Under the pieces are notes generated by a model. That model saw nothing but the letters and a program-made list of their open reading frames with translations. It was not told the origin of the DNA and made no database searches. Position numbers and translations under genes: made by a program. A DNA stretch of 64,000 nt, from positions 124,001-188,000 of the forward strand of contig PLTT01000007.1 in assembly GCA_003164595.1 (NCBI GenBank), given 5' to 3'. Below are positions 24,507 to 32,136 of the stretch, piece by piece. Every line of letters starts with the position of its first letter. Position 1 is the stretch's first letter. This stretch comes from Candidatus Saccharimonadota bacterium. Its GTDB lineage: Bacteria; Patescibacteriota; Saccharimonadia; Saccharimonadales; UBA4665.

Positions 24507-25364
24507 ATGATGAGAAGACTACTTTCAAATATTCGCATATTGTTTATCGTCTGGGGTGTCGTAGCTATACTTTTATTGATAGTCATAATATTTATCTTAC
24601 GACCCTCGTTACATATCTTAATCCCCGACCAAGCGCTCAGAGAACAAGCAATAGCTGCACTCATTGGTTCTATATTCGGGGCGTTGCTTGGTTCGGCTGC
24701 GACCACGGCAGGTATAGTAGTCACGGATCACCTAAGAGATAAACGCACTCGTGACCATGAACGTAGAGTTAAGCACTATAACTCAATAGTAAGATTGCAG
24801 CGTCAAATGAACGTGATAAGGGCTTCTCTGGAAGACAATACAGTCGCCCTTAAATCAATAATTGAAGCAAATAATATTGGATTACCAACTTTTCAAAGAC
24901 CAATCCAGATACTGACAGATGAAGCTCCCTTTGAAAGCTTATACGATATTAAACTAATTAATATGTTAAATGATCTCTACTACGACTTACGTAGAGTAAA
25001 TCTTGACTCTACTAATTTAACTCGTGCACAGGATACGCTAGCCGAACATCTATTTACGAACAAAATAACAAGTGCCAGCTATAAATTAGAAGTTGGAATA
25101 TTTAATCCACATGTTGTTCAACTTCGTCAGCATATACTCTATATGCTCGACCATACTGTTCTTGATATTTGTGCATATGTACGAATCTGTGCTGATAATG
25201 ACGCTTCGGATGAAATGAAAGACAGACAAGCTAGGATGCTAAAGGGTAGAAAGAAAATTACAAATGCCCAGATTAGAAAAACTCGTGAAATTATATCTAA
25301 AGAGTTAGAACAGTCGGAGATAGAGGGACTAACACGGCAAGAAGAAGAATCGACTTACAAATAG
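24507..25364 (+). CDS. Two-span membrane protein with helical cytoplasmic domain, unknown
   Basis: 285 residues. Membrane spans at about 9-31 and 48-70 (AALIGSIFGALLGSAATTAGIVV) are followed by a 210-residue charged helical region that probably lies in the cytoplasm. No catalytic motif was found. TATAAT at 24496-24501 lies 5 nt before ATG 24507 (leaderless). Divergent from the KAP gene with only 93 bases between them. A membrane-effector role is conceivable but not shown. Confidence 0.65.
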   Translation: MMRRLLSNIRILFIVWGVVAILLLIVIIFILRPSLHILIPDQALREQAIAALIGSIFGALLGSAATTAGIVVTDHLRDKRTRDHERRVKHYNSIVRLQRQMNVIRASLEDNTVALKSIIEANNIGLPTFQRPIQILTDEAPFESLYDIKLINMLNDLYYDLRRVNLDSTNLTRAQDTLAEHLFTNKITSASYKLEVGIFNPHVVQLRQHILYMLDHTVLDICAYVRICADNDASDEMKDRQARMLKGRKKITNAQIRKTREIISKELEQSEIEGLTRQEEESTYK

Positions 25365-25371
25365 CTTTCTA

Positions 25372-25713
25372 CTAACTAGCCTCTGCAAACATCTTCTTTG
25401 CGCAAGCCTTGTGTACAGTTAATAATCCTCTATCAGGGTAGGTATCCCACTTCGTATAGAGCGGATGCACATCTCCTTGCATGACTTCAACTTGGATTAG
25501 ATCTAGTTCTTTCTTGTCAGTATCGACAAACTTTCCGCATATTGCACAAATCTGATGATTATCGACCCAGTGATAATGCTGACCCCATTCCAAAACATCT
25601 GCCTTTATTTTATCCGTGATTGGAAAATTAGAATCTTCCGAGTGTAAATCGATTCTAGCGGGTTTTTCACAAAGCTTACAATAAAACTCCGTACTATAGA
25701 TAATTTGATCCAT
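25372..25713 (-). CDS. Small zinc-finger-like protein, unknown
   Basis: 113 residues from ATG 25713, which follows AAGGA; an ATG at 25731 behind a TATAAT is the alternative. Two C-x-x-C pairs (CKLC, CAIC) and a later H-x-x-C (HKAC) plus an HYHW segment suggest one or two zinc sites, reminiscent of treble-clef or HNH-like folds. No nuclease motif is convincing. Its upstream region overlaps the promoter of the next gene on the plus strand. Confidence 0.55.
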   Translation of the reverse strand: MDQIIYSTEFYCKLCEKPARIDLHSEDSNFPITDKIKADVLEWGQHYHWVDNHQICAICGKFVDTDKKELDLIQVEVMQGDVHPLYTKWDTYPDRGLLTVHKACAKKMFAEAS

Positions 25714-25750
25714 ATATGTCCTTTTAAACATATATAATTATACTCGCTAT

Positions 25751-26947
25751 ATGAGTTACACTCATCTGAAAGACCGGCAATACTACGAAGATGTCTACGA
25801 TCGCCACACCGTAGAAGATGCTAGGCGTGGTATGGTTTATTACGATGATTTTTATTTAAAATTTGAAAAAAAGCTACCTAAGGATGACAAAATTGACCGT
25901 CCCGGTAATGCAATTCTACTGAACGTGTTTTATATGCAGACAGTTGGTGATGACTTACTGTATCGTTACGAAAACCGTGACCAGAAAATCAGTGAATGGA
26001 TAACTAGAGACGAAGAAAAGGATGAGCAAATTGCCAGTGCTAGATTATCTGAAGAACCACATTGTAAACACTGCGGTAAACAAGGTTTACGGATTATAGA
26101 TAAGTCTCTTACGCACCGTAATGAAGATGCTAACTATGATGATCCAGAAGAAGTAATGTTTATGCTGAGCTGTCCGCACTGCAAAAAGAATAGTGCCTTC
26201 TGGGAAGATGGCACACCTTGGAAGCTAAAACCGACACTCTGCCCAAAGTGTAAAGCTGAAATGACTCATACAACAACTGAAACTAAGACTGCCATGACTT
26301 TTACCTATACTTGTCCGTCCTGCAAACACAGCTATAAAGATAAGATTGATATTAAAGACAAAAAAGAGAAGCCAGACCCCAATTACGATGAAGATCGTGC
26401 TCATTTTTGCCTTCAGGATAAAGAGTTTCGCGACAAGCTCTTTGAAATAAGGCGTGGACTCCTAGAAATGGCTGCACTTGGCAAAGAATTCAAAGAAAAA
26501 GAGGATAACAAACATATTTATGACGCGATGAAAGAAGTTAAGAAGCCAAAGATCGCTGAACTTACGCCATTACTGGCCCCGTCTTTAGAAAAAGCTGGCT
26601 ACATTGAATTTAGCTTAGATAAACCAGAAATGGGACGTGATGTATTCATTGGTTTTAGCTGTTTAGACAGTAAATCTGGGCGTGAAGACTATGACAGTAG
26701 AAAAACTCTCAAGAAGCTAGTAGACAAAGCTCTAATCGATACTAACTGGCGATTAATGAGCGATGGTATCAACTATCGCCTAGGTTATTTGAATGGAAAA
26801 ATTAGAGCTTATGAGCGAGAGGAAGATATAAAGAATCTGGTTATGAAGACTAGAAAATTGAAACCTAAAGATAATAGTATCGACACTGATAAATCCAGAA
26901 ATGCATACTCGATCAAAGGTAAAAACGGTGAAGATATTTTGCTCTAA
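25751..26947 (+). CDS. Multi-zinc-ribbon protein, unknown
   Basis: 398 residues. Four C-x-x-C pairs (HCKHCGKQG, CPHCKKNSAF, CPKCKAEM, CPSCKHSY) at about 98-205 form two probable zinc ribbons. An acidic N-terminus precedes them, and a highly charged Lys/Glu-rich helical C-terminal half follows (200-398). No catalytic domain was recognised; nucleic-acid binding is plausible. TATACT ends exactly 6 nt before ATG 25751. The nuclease-like gene follows after 14 bases, but has its own -10 box. Confidence 0.6.
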   Translation: MSYTHLKDRQYYEDVYDRHTVEDARRGMVYYDDFYLKFEKKLPKDDKIDRPGNAILLNVFYMQTVGDDLLYRYENRDQKISEWITRDEEKDEQIASARLSEEPHCKHCGKQGLRIIDKSLTHRNEDANYDDPEEVMFMLSCPHCKKNSAFWEDGTPWKLKPTLCPKCKAEMTHTTTETKTAMTFTYTCPSCKHSYKDKIDIKDKKEKPDPNYDEDRAHFCLQDKEFRDKLFEIRRGLLEMAALGKEFKEKEDNKHIYDAMKEVKKPKIAELTPLLAPSLEKAGYIEFSLDKPEMGRDVFIGFSCLDSKSGREDYDSRKTLKKLVDKALIDTNWRLMSDGINYRLGYLNGKIRAYEREEDIKNLVMKTRKLKPKDNSIDTDKSRNAYSIKGKNGEDILL

Positions 26948-26961
26948 GCTATAATAAAGCC

Positions 26962-27432
26962 ATGACTGACAACGATCTAGCATCAGATAAACTGTCCTCT
27001 GTCCTTTCTGGTGTAGCTGGTGAATATTATGTTGCAGCAGAACTGACAGCAAAAGGCTATATCGCCTCTATCACACTAAGGAACACCAGGGGTGTAGATA
27101 TACTGTGTTCCAATTCAGATGCTACAAAATCAGTAGCCATCCAAGTTAAAACAAATCGTAGGTCAGCTCGAGAGTGGATACTAAACCAGAAATCCGAAAA
27201 TTACTTCGCTGATAACTTATTCTATGTATTTGTTAATTTACACGAGGGAGTTCGATCACCCGAATATTTTATTGTGCCGAGTGAAATTGTTGCTAGGTAT
27301 GCAAAAGAGACTCACGAGATCTGGCGAACAACCCCTGGTCGACAAGGGCAAGCACATAATGCAACAACTATGCGTAAATTTAGCGATACCGAAGAAAAAT
27401 ATCTAAATAAGTGGGATTTGCTCAATTTATAA
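26962..27432 (+). CDS. PD-(D/E)XK-like nuclease domain protein
   Basis: 156 residues. The pattern GVAGEYYVAAEL, then RGVDILCSN and VAIQVKT, matches the E...D...(E/Q)-x-K core of small PD-(D/E)XK endonuclease-like proteins of the intron-associated/DUF4365-like type. The Gln in QVK replaces the usual Glu, seen in some active members. TATAAT (26950-26955) lies 6 nt before the ATG. As the last gene of the island it could be a DNA-cutting effector or a relic of a mobile element. Confidence 0.6.
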   Translation: MTDNDLASDKLSSVLSGVAGEYYVAAELTAKGYIASITLRNTRGVDILCSNSDATKSVAIQVKTNRRSAREWILNQKSENYFADNLFYVFVNLHEGVRSPEYFIVPSEIVARYAKETHEIWRTTPGRQGQAHNATTMRKFSDTEEKYLNKWDLLNL

Positions 27433-27448
27433 GCAACTTATCGACTAG

Positions 27449-27520
27449 TGTCTCATTTGTCTCACTTTTCAGATATAATACTCCCAGAATGAGACAAAAC
27501 AGCTAAAAATGTGTCTCATT
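27449..27520. repeat. Cluster of TGTCTCAT repeats around a TATAAT box
   Basis: TGTCTCATT at 27449-27457, TGTCTCAC at 27458-27465, the inverted AATGAGACA at 27488-27496 and TGTCTCATT again at 27512-27520 surround TATAAT at 27474-27479. The last two can pair as a hairpin. No sizeable open frame follows before the tRNA at 27640; between them is a second potential hairpin (GGTCTA with TAGACC, about 27539-27569). It may be an operator, an attachment region or a small RNA. Confidence 0.5.
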
Positions 27521-27639
27521 TCTACTGGAACATGGTAAGGTCTAAGACTGGGTGTAAAGTTCTAGACCCGAGTGTCCCGCCAGTTTTATTCGCTTAATAG
27601 GTGTCAATACATCTATCATATAGTAAGATAATCAGGTCT

Positions 27640-27732
27640 GGAGAGGTACCCAAGCGGTTGAAGGGGACGGTTTGCTAAATCGTTAGTGGGGCGCAAGTTC
27701 CAGCGAGGGTTCGAATCCCTCCCTCTCCGCCA
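27640..27732 (+). tRNA. tRNA-Ser(GCU)
   Basis: 93-nt class II tRNA with encoded CCA. Acceptor GGAGAGG pairs with CCTCTCC (27722-27728), anticodon loop TTGCTAA with anticodon GCT, long variable arm, T-loop TTCGAAT. It marks the right edge of the accessory island. Confidence 0.96.
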
Positions 27733-27744
27733 GACATCAAATAG

Positions 27745-27821
27745 GCGCGTGTAGCTCAGCTGGATAGAGCGTCGGCTTGCGGAGCCGAAGGTCGTAGGTT
27801 CGAATCCTGTCACGCGCACCA
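27745..27821 (+). tRNA. tRNA-Arg(GCG)
   Basis: 77 nt with encoded CCA. Acceptor GCGCGTG pairs with CACGCGC. The anticodon arm TCGGC-TTGCGGA-GCCGA gives anticodon GCG, not the ACG (inosine-modified) form usual in bacteria. Only 12 bases separate it from tRNA-Ser(GCU), so the two are probably co-transcribed. Confidence 0.95.
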
Positions 27822-27832
27822 ATATAACCAGA

Positions 27833-27861
27833 TTGACAATTCAACAACCTTATGCTAATAT
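27833..27861 (+). promoter_or_regulatory. Consensus promoter giving a leaderless mRNA
   Basis: TTGACA (27833-27838), a 17-base spacer and TAATAT (27856-27861). Transcription would begin at or next to ATG 27868, six bases after the -10 box. Confidence 0.7.
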
Positions 27862-27867
27862 TAAGTT

Positions 27868-28119
27868 ATGTCAAATGAAATTTTTGCAGACGGCATTAAT
27901 AATCTACTACCGCAAATAGAAAACCAACAAAAAATAGTAGCCCCAAAAGATATAAACGATGGCGAGTTGACCCCAGGCGCTGTTGCGATACCAACTGGAT
28001 TGGAATCACAAGTCAGCTTAAATGAAGTAACAACTACCGAGGAAGTCCGCAGAGGCAATTTTATTACTAGAAGGTTATCGCAAATACGAAATGGGTATGA
28101 GGGCTTAACTAAGAATTAA
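27868..28119 (+). CDS. Hypothetical protein, probably the front part of a gene broken by an in-frame stop
   Basis: 83 residues, no family recognised. It is hydrophilic, ends RRLSQIRNGYEGLTKN and stops at TAA 28117-28119. The same frame stays open after the stop for another 58 codons (next entry), which suggests one original protein of about 141 residues. The start is well supported by the consensus promoter just upstream. Confidence 0.6.
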   Translation: MSNEIFADGINNLLPQIENQQKIVAPKDINDGELTPGAVAIPTGLESQVSLNEVTTTEEVRRGNFITRRLSQIRNGYEGLTKN

Positions 28120-28125
28120 AAAACC

Positions 28126-28293
28126 GTGCTACAACTTGGTGCAATGGCTCTATCTACAGTCATAGCGCCATCTATAGGTATATTAGACGGCCATAACGTT
28201 CACTCATCTGAGACATTTCTTCAGGCAGAAGGGCTTACTGCTTGGGGGGCATTGTATGCAGCCGGCTATTATAAATTACGTCACCTTCGTTAA
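28126..28293 (+). pseudogene. Back part of the interrupted gene, or a separate small membrane protein
   Basis: In frame with the preceding gene and separated from it by a single stop codon and two codons. A GTG at 28126 could start a 55-residue peptide, with a hydrophobic stretch (LGAMALSTVIAPSIGIL) and a basic end (YYKLRHLR). No ribosome-binding site precedes the GTG. It is most simply the C-terminal part of a gene split by a nonsense change or sequencing error. The next 120 bases to the maf gene hold only its promoter. Confidence 0.45.
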
Positions 28294-28414
28294 GAAACTA
28301 AGATAAATCGAGCGTTATTAAGGTTCTGACTTTGTCGATAATGCCGTAGCATAAAACTGGATAGTCGAGTGATATACCAATACTCCCTGGTTGATAATTT
28401 GCTAAGATAACATT

Positions 28415-28999
28415 GTGAAAAGTCTAATATTAGCCTCCGGTTCTACGGGTCGCAGAGAAATCCTTAAGGGTGCCAACTACCCTTTTACGGTAGATGTAAG
28501 TAGCTATGAAGAAGATATGGGGCTAGACATGGCGCCCAAAGATCTAGCAATTTTCTTGTCTAGGGGTAAGGCATATGACGTCGCCAAGCGGCATAAGAAC
28601 TCGGTAATTTTAGCAGCTGATAGTTTTGGCGTTTTCGAAGGCCATCTACTCGGCAAACCCCATACAGTTGAACGGGCTCGGGAAATGCTTACAATGTTAA
28701 GCGGACAATGCCACTCGTTTATAACAGGCTTTACTATCCTTGATTCGGACTCCGGGAAGAGCTATGCTGCTGCGGTCGAAACAAAAGTATATTTTAAAAA
28801 ACTTACATCCGAAAAGATCGCTGATTATCTGTCCAAGGAAGATGTCCTTGATAAAGCTGGTGCCTATACCATTCAAGGCCTTGGCAAAAACTTTATCGAA
28901 AAAATTGTTGGAGATTATAACAATGTCTGCGGCTTACCGCTAGATAATGTAATTCAAGCGATCGCTGATTTTGGAATTGATCTCAAAGTTAAACAATAA
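28415..28999 (+). CDS. maf: Maf-family nucleotide pyrophosphatase
   Basis: Maf proteins hydrolyse non-canonical or ordinary nucleoside triphosphates to monophosphates, keeping modified bases out of nucleic acids. 194 residues with the family motifs LASGSTGRREIL at the start, AADSF, LGKP, and DKAGAYTIQGLGKNFIEKI...GDYNNVCGLPL near the end. The start codon is GTG, six bases after TAAGAT (28403-28408), so again leaderless. Substrate choice (dTTP/UTP versus modified bases) cannot be read from the sequence. Confidence 0.93.
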   Translation: MKSLILASGSTGRREILKGANYPFTVDVSSYEEDMGLDMAPKDLAIFLSRGKAYDVAKRHKNSVILAADSFGVFEGHLLGKPHTVERAREMLTMLSGQCHSFITGFTILDSDSGKSYAAAVETKVYFKKLTSEKIADYLSKEDVLDKAGAYTIQGLGKNFIEKIVGDYNNVCGLPLDNVIQAIADFGIDLKVKQ

Positions 29000-29024
29000 A
29001 GAACGGATGAAGCTCGTTAGAGAT

Positions 29025-29873
29025 TCAAATATTTAATAAATATGTCCCTAAGTCGTGAGGCGTATCCACAGTGATAATCTTCTCTGGTTGTGACAAATAC
29101 GAGAGTATCGTAGAACGCTCCTCGTTTTGGCCTACGAGTATGGCAATCCCGGAATCAACATCGAGCATTTCAACGTCGTTGATAGCATTACCGGCAATCA
29201 GTAGATTATCATTTTTTACTTTTAACCTTTTAGCTAGATACTCAACGGCCAGACCCTTGTTAGTATTGTTTTTGACAAATTCCATGTTGCTGTCTTGAAA
29301 AATAACGTTTGTATCTGTACGCGTAAAGGCAAGTTTTAAATTCTCAACTTTGACATAATCTTTAAGCCTGAGCGTTACATTTGTAAGGCGCTGCAGCAGT
29401 AGTAATTCTTCCAGCTCGCCAATAGAACACGTAAATACATCAGCATAGTGCCCTCTCTTGACCGTTTCTGACTGAAGATCTTTCTCGTCGACACACCAAA
29501 CTTGCACCTTTCGTGAAACATCAATCGGGTTGAACCAAGCTAATTTAAAAAGTTCTATGTTGGCTCTGGTAAAATCAACGACGTGATCTATTTCCCGCTC
29601 AGAGAAAAATTCACCAAATATTACCTTGCCTTGTCGGTTGACGATTTTGGTACCATGCTCAATTATAATTAAGGCTTCAGGTGAAATAATAGTTTCAAAT
29701 AGGTCTCCCAATAATTCTTTAAGACGTATATATCCCCTGCCTGTTGAGACCGTAGTGATATATCCTCTACGGTGAAGATGTTGGAAGCCTTTGACAATGC
29801 TCGGAGGTATAACCCCCTCATGCGCTATCGTTCCATCGATATCAAATATGGCTAACTTTGGCTGTTGTGACAT
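29025..29873 (-). CDS. HAD-superfamily hydrolase (Cof-like)
   Basis: 282 residues. Motif I FDIDGTIA with both aspartates, motif II VSTGR, and motif IV GNAINDVEML (usual form GDxxND, here GN at the first position). The layout with a large cap between motifs II and III fits Cof-type phosphatases of sugar phosphates or cofactors; substrate unknown. It converges with maf and diverges from uppS. Confidence 0.85.
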   Translation of the reverse strand: MSQQPKLAIFDIDGTIAHEGVIPPSIVKGFQHLHRRGYITTVSTGRGYIRLKELLGDLFETIISPEALIIIEHGTKIVNRQGKVIFGEFFSEREIDHVVDFTRANIELFKLAWFNPIDVSRKVQVWCVDEKDLQSETVKRGHYADVFTCSIGELEELLLLQRLTNVTLRLKDYVKVENLKLAFTRTDTNVIFQDSNMEFVKNNTNKGLAVEYLAKRLKVKNDNLLIAGNAINDVEMLDVDSGIAILVGQNEERSTILSYLSQPEKIITVDTPHDLGTYLLNI

Positions 29874-29940
29874 GGACTAATAATACATTAATTACATATT
29901 TAGGTCTGTTATTGCATTTTGGTGTTAAAATTATATAGCA

Positions 29941-30669
29941 ATGCCAGATAAATCATTATCCAAAGACATCCAGGCAGATCTTTTAAGTAATATGCCAAAC
30001 CATCTAGGCCTAATCATGGATGGTAATCGACGCTGGGCTAAGGAAAAAGGGCTGAGACCATTCGAGGGACACAGGCGTGGCTACTTAAGATTAAAGAAAA
30101 TCGCTCTTGCTGCATTTGATAGAAATGTTCACTATGTATCGGCCTTCGTCTTCTCAACTGAGAATTGGAATCGTAGCGAAGAAGAAGTTGCCTACCTCAT
30201 GGATCTACTATATTGGGTTTCAACAGTCGAATTGAATAAATTAGACAAGCGAAACATTAAGATAGTTTTTGTTGGTACCGAAAAAGGTTTGAGTAAAAAA
30301 ATCCTTGACGCAATAAAATCTGGTGAAGAAAAAACCGCCCACAACACTGGTGGTACTCTAGTATTATGTCTCAATTATGGTGGCCAACAAGAGTTGAGCG
30401 ATGCCTTTGCCAATCTTATTCGAAAAGGCACGAACCCCGAAGATGTCACGCCAGAGCTAATCAATCAGAACCTCTATGACCCATCACTGCCCCCTCTAGA
30501 CCTAATCATACGAACATCTGGCGAGCAGCGCTTGAGTGGCTTTATGCTTTGGTCTGCAGCTTATGCAGAACTTAAGTTTGTATTAAAATACTGGCCAGCT
30601 TTCACTGTTACAGACCTAGAAGAGGCTCTTCTAGATTATGCTGGTCGTCAGCGCAGGTTCGGTTCCTGA
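29941..30669 (+). CDS. uppS: Isoprenyl (undecaprenyl) diphosphate synthase
   Basis: UppS condenses isopentenyl units onto farnesyl diphosphate to give the C55 lipid carrier of peptidoglycan and glycan assembly. 242 residues with LGLIMDGNRRWAKEKGL (catalytic Asp), GHRRGYL, FSTENWNRS, and LDLIIRTSGEQRLSGFMLW near the end. The usual S-N-F in the last motif is S-G-F. Together with the MurE-like ligase and GT2 gene it shows that cell-wall precursor steps are retained. TTATAT lies 4 nt before the ATG. Confidence 0.95.
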   Translation: MPDKSLSKDIQADLLSNMPNHLGLIMDGNRRWAKEKGLRPFEGHRRGYLRLKKIALAAFDRNVHYVSAFVFSTENWNRSEEEVAYLMDLLYWVSTVELNKLDKRNIKIVFVGTEKGLSKKILDAIKSGEEKTAHNTGGTLVLCLNYGGQQELSDAFANLIRKGTNPEDVTPELINQNLYDPSLPPLDLIIRTSGEQRLSGFMLWSAAYAELKFVLKYWPAFTVTDLEEALLDYAGRQRRFGS

Positions 30670-30710
30670 GCTCACGGGACTGATAAGTCTTCTAATTTTA
30701 GTATCCCGAT

Positions 30711-30739
30711 TTGCACCTTATAACCTTAAGCACTATGCT
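30711..30739 (+). promoter_or_regulatory. Promoter of the NRAMP-like transporter
   Basis: TTGCAC (30711-30716), 17 bases, TATGCT (30734-30739). It predicts a leader of about 17 nt without a Shine-Dalgarno sequence before ATG 30763. Confidence 0.55.
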
Positions 30740-30762
30740 AATAGCTAGAGCATTGTTAAAAA

Positions 30763-32136
30763 ATGAAAAAAAACTTATTAGAAAAGACCATTGAAGCCCC
30801 AGCACAGGCTCTCGACCGCAGCGTTGAGCGTAGTAAGAAGCTTGTCTCAAAGGTGCCTATGGGTGGCGGTAATCCACTCCAAAGAGCTAAGAACTACTGG
30901 TATTTACTCGGGCCTGGCCTGACGACAGGAGCTTCCGATGATGACCCATCTGGCATTGCTACATATTCACAGGCTGGTGCACAATATGGCTTTGGTCTAT
31001 TATGGCTGGCCGCATTTACCTTTCCCTTAATGGCTGTCGTACAAGAAATGTGTGCTCGTATAGGTCTGGTTACTGGCCGCGGTTTAGCCGGCAATATTCG
31101 GACTCACTTCAGTAGAAAAATTCTATATACCAGCGCAGCATTTCTGTTTGCGGCGAATACCTTCAATATTGGGGCTGACATAGGGGCCATGGCAAATGCT
31201 ATACAGCTTCTTTGGCCAAAGTTTAATTTTAGTCTATTGGTGGTTGGATTTACCATATTTATTCTACTGCTGCAGATATTTACACCTTATGTTCGCTACG
31301 CTCGTTATCTCAAATGGCTGGCATTGGTACTATTTGCATATATCATATCGGCAATACTAGCTCACCCAGATTGGCATACAGTTATCAAGCACGCAGTTCT
31401 GCCACATATAACGTTCAGCAAGGACCAGCTTCTGCTTGTCTGTGCCGTTTTGGGCACAACCATAACACCGTATCTGTTTTTCTGGCAAACTTCTCAAGAG
31501 ATCGAAGAGGAGATTGCAATTGGTCAAACCACGGTTAAACAAAGAATGGGCAGTGATAAAGTTCAAATGAAAAAAATGCGCATTGATGTCTGGTCGGGGA
31601 TGTTTTTAAGTAATGTTGTGATGTTTTTCATCGTGGCAGCCTGCGCAAGTGTTCTTTTTGCTCACGGAATAACCAATATCAACACTGCAGCCCAAGCTGC
31701 TCAAGCTCTTCGCCCATTTGCCGGTAATGCAAGTTACTGGCTTTTCGCTATCGGTATTCTGGGCATGGGCCTACTAGCTATACCTGTTTTAGCTGGCTCC
31801 AGTGCCTATGCAATTAGTGAGAGTATGGGCGGCAAAAGACAAGGCTTAAGCAACAAATTGAAGCAGGCTTATAGTTTTTACGGGGTAATTATTATTTCAA
31901 TGTTTGTTGGCCTGGGCTTAAATTTCATAGGCCTAAACCCGATTAAGGCACTTATTTACTCGGCAGTACTCAATGGAATAGTAGCCCCAATAATACTAGT
32001 GTTAATTTTGCTCCTAGCGAGCAACAAGCATGTTATGGGGGAGTGGAAGAACGGGAAACTATCAACTACGCTTGGTTGGTTACTAACTGTGATAATGGGT
32101 ATTTCGGGGCTAGCAGCTATCTACGCACTGTTTTAG
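30763..32136 (+). CDS. NRAMP-related divalent metal transporter
   Basis: 457 residues with about 11 membrane spans. The first span carries GASDDDPSGIATYSQAG and the sixth TTITPYLFFWQTSQE. Classical Mn/Fe NRAMP transporters have D-P-G-N and M-P-H at these places, so the metal site differs here (D-P-S-G and T-P-Y) and the methionine that selects transition metals is absent. Such variants are known in NRAMP-related carriers that move other divalent ions, including magnesium; the substrate here is inferred, not shown. It abuts the convergent membrane-protein gene with no gap. Confidence 0.88.
   Translation: MKKNLLEKTIEAPAQALDRSVERSKKLVSKVPMGGGNPLQRAKNYWYLLGPGLTTGASDDDPSGIATYSQAGAQYGFGLLWLAAFTFPLMAVVQEMCARIGLVTGRGLAGNIRTHFSRKILYTSAAFLFAANTFNIGADIGAMANAIQLLWPKFNFSLLVVGFTIFILLLQIFTPYVRYARYLKWLALVLFAYIISAILAHPDWHTVIKHAVLPHITFSKDQLLLVCAVLGTTITPYLFFWQTSQEIEEEIAIGQTTVKQRMGSDKVQMKKMRIDVWSGMFLSNVVMFFIVAACASVLFAHGITNINTAAQAAQALRPFAGNASYWLFAIGILGMGLLAIPVLAGSSAYAISESMGGKRQGLSNKLKQAYSFYGVIIISMFVGLGLNFIGLNPIKALIYSAVLNGIVAPIILVLILLLASNKHVMGEWKNGKLSTTLGWLLTVIMGISGLAAIYALF

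Noticed and set aside
20161-27639. CRISPR array, insertion sequence or integrase in the island
   Set aside because: No regularly spaced repeats, transposase or recombinase motifs (R-H-R-Y, DDE) were seen in any frame.
27616-27822. 68-residue minus-strand frame over tRNA-Ser(GCU) and tRNA-Arg(GCG)
   Set aside because: It covers two perfect tRNA genes on the other strand and has the typical tRNA-shadow composition (GFEPTTFGSASR, GRDSNPR).
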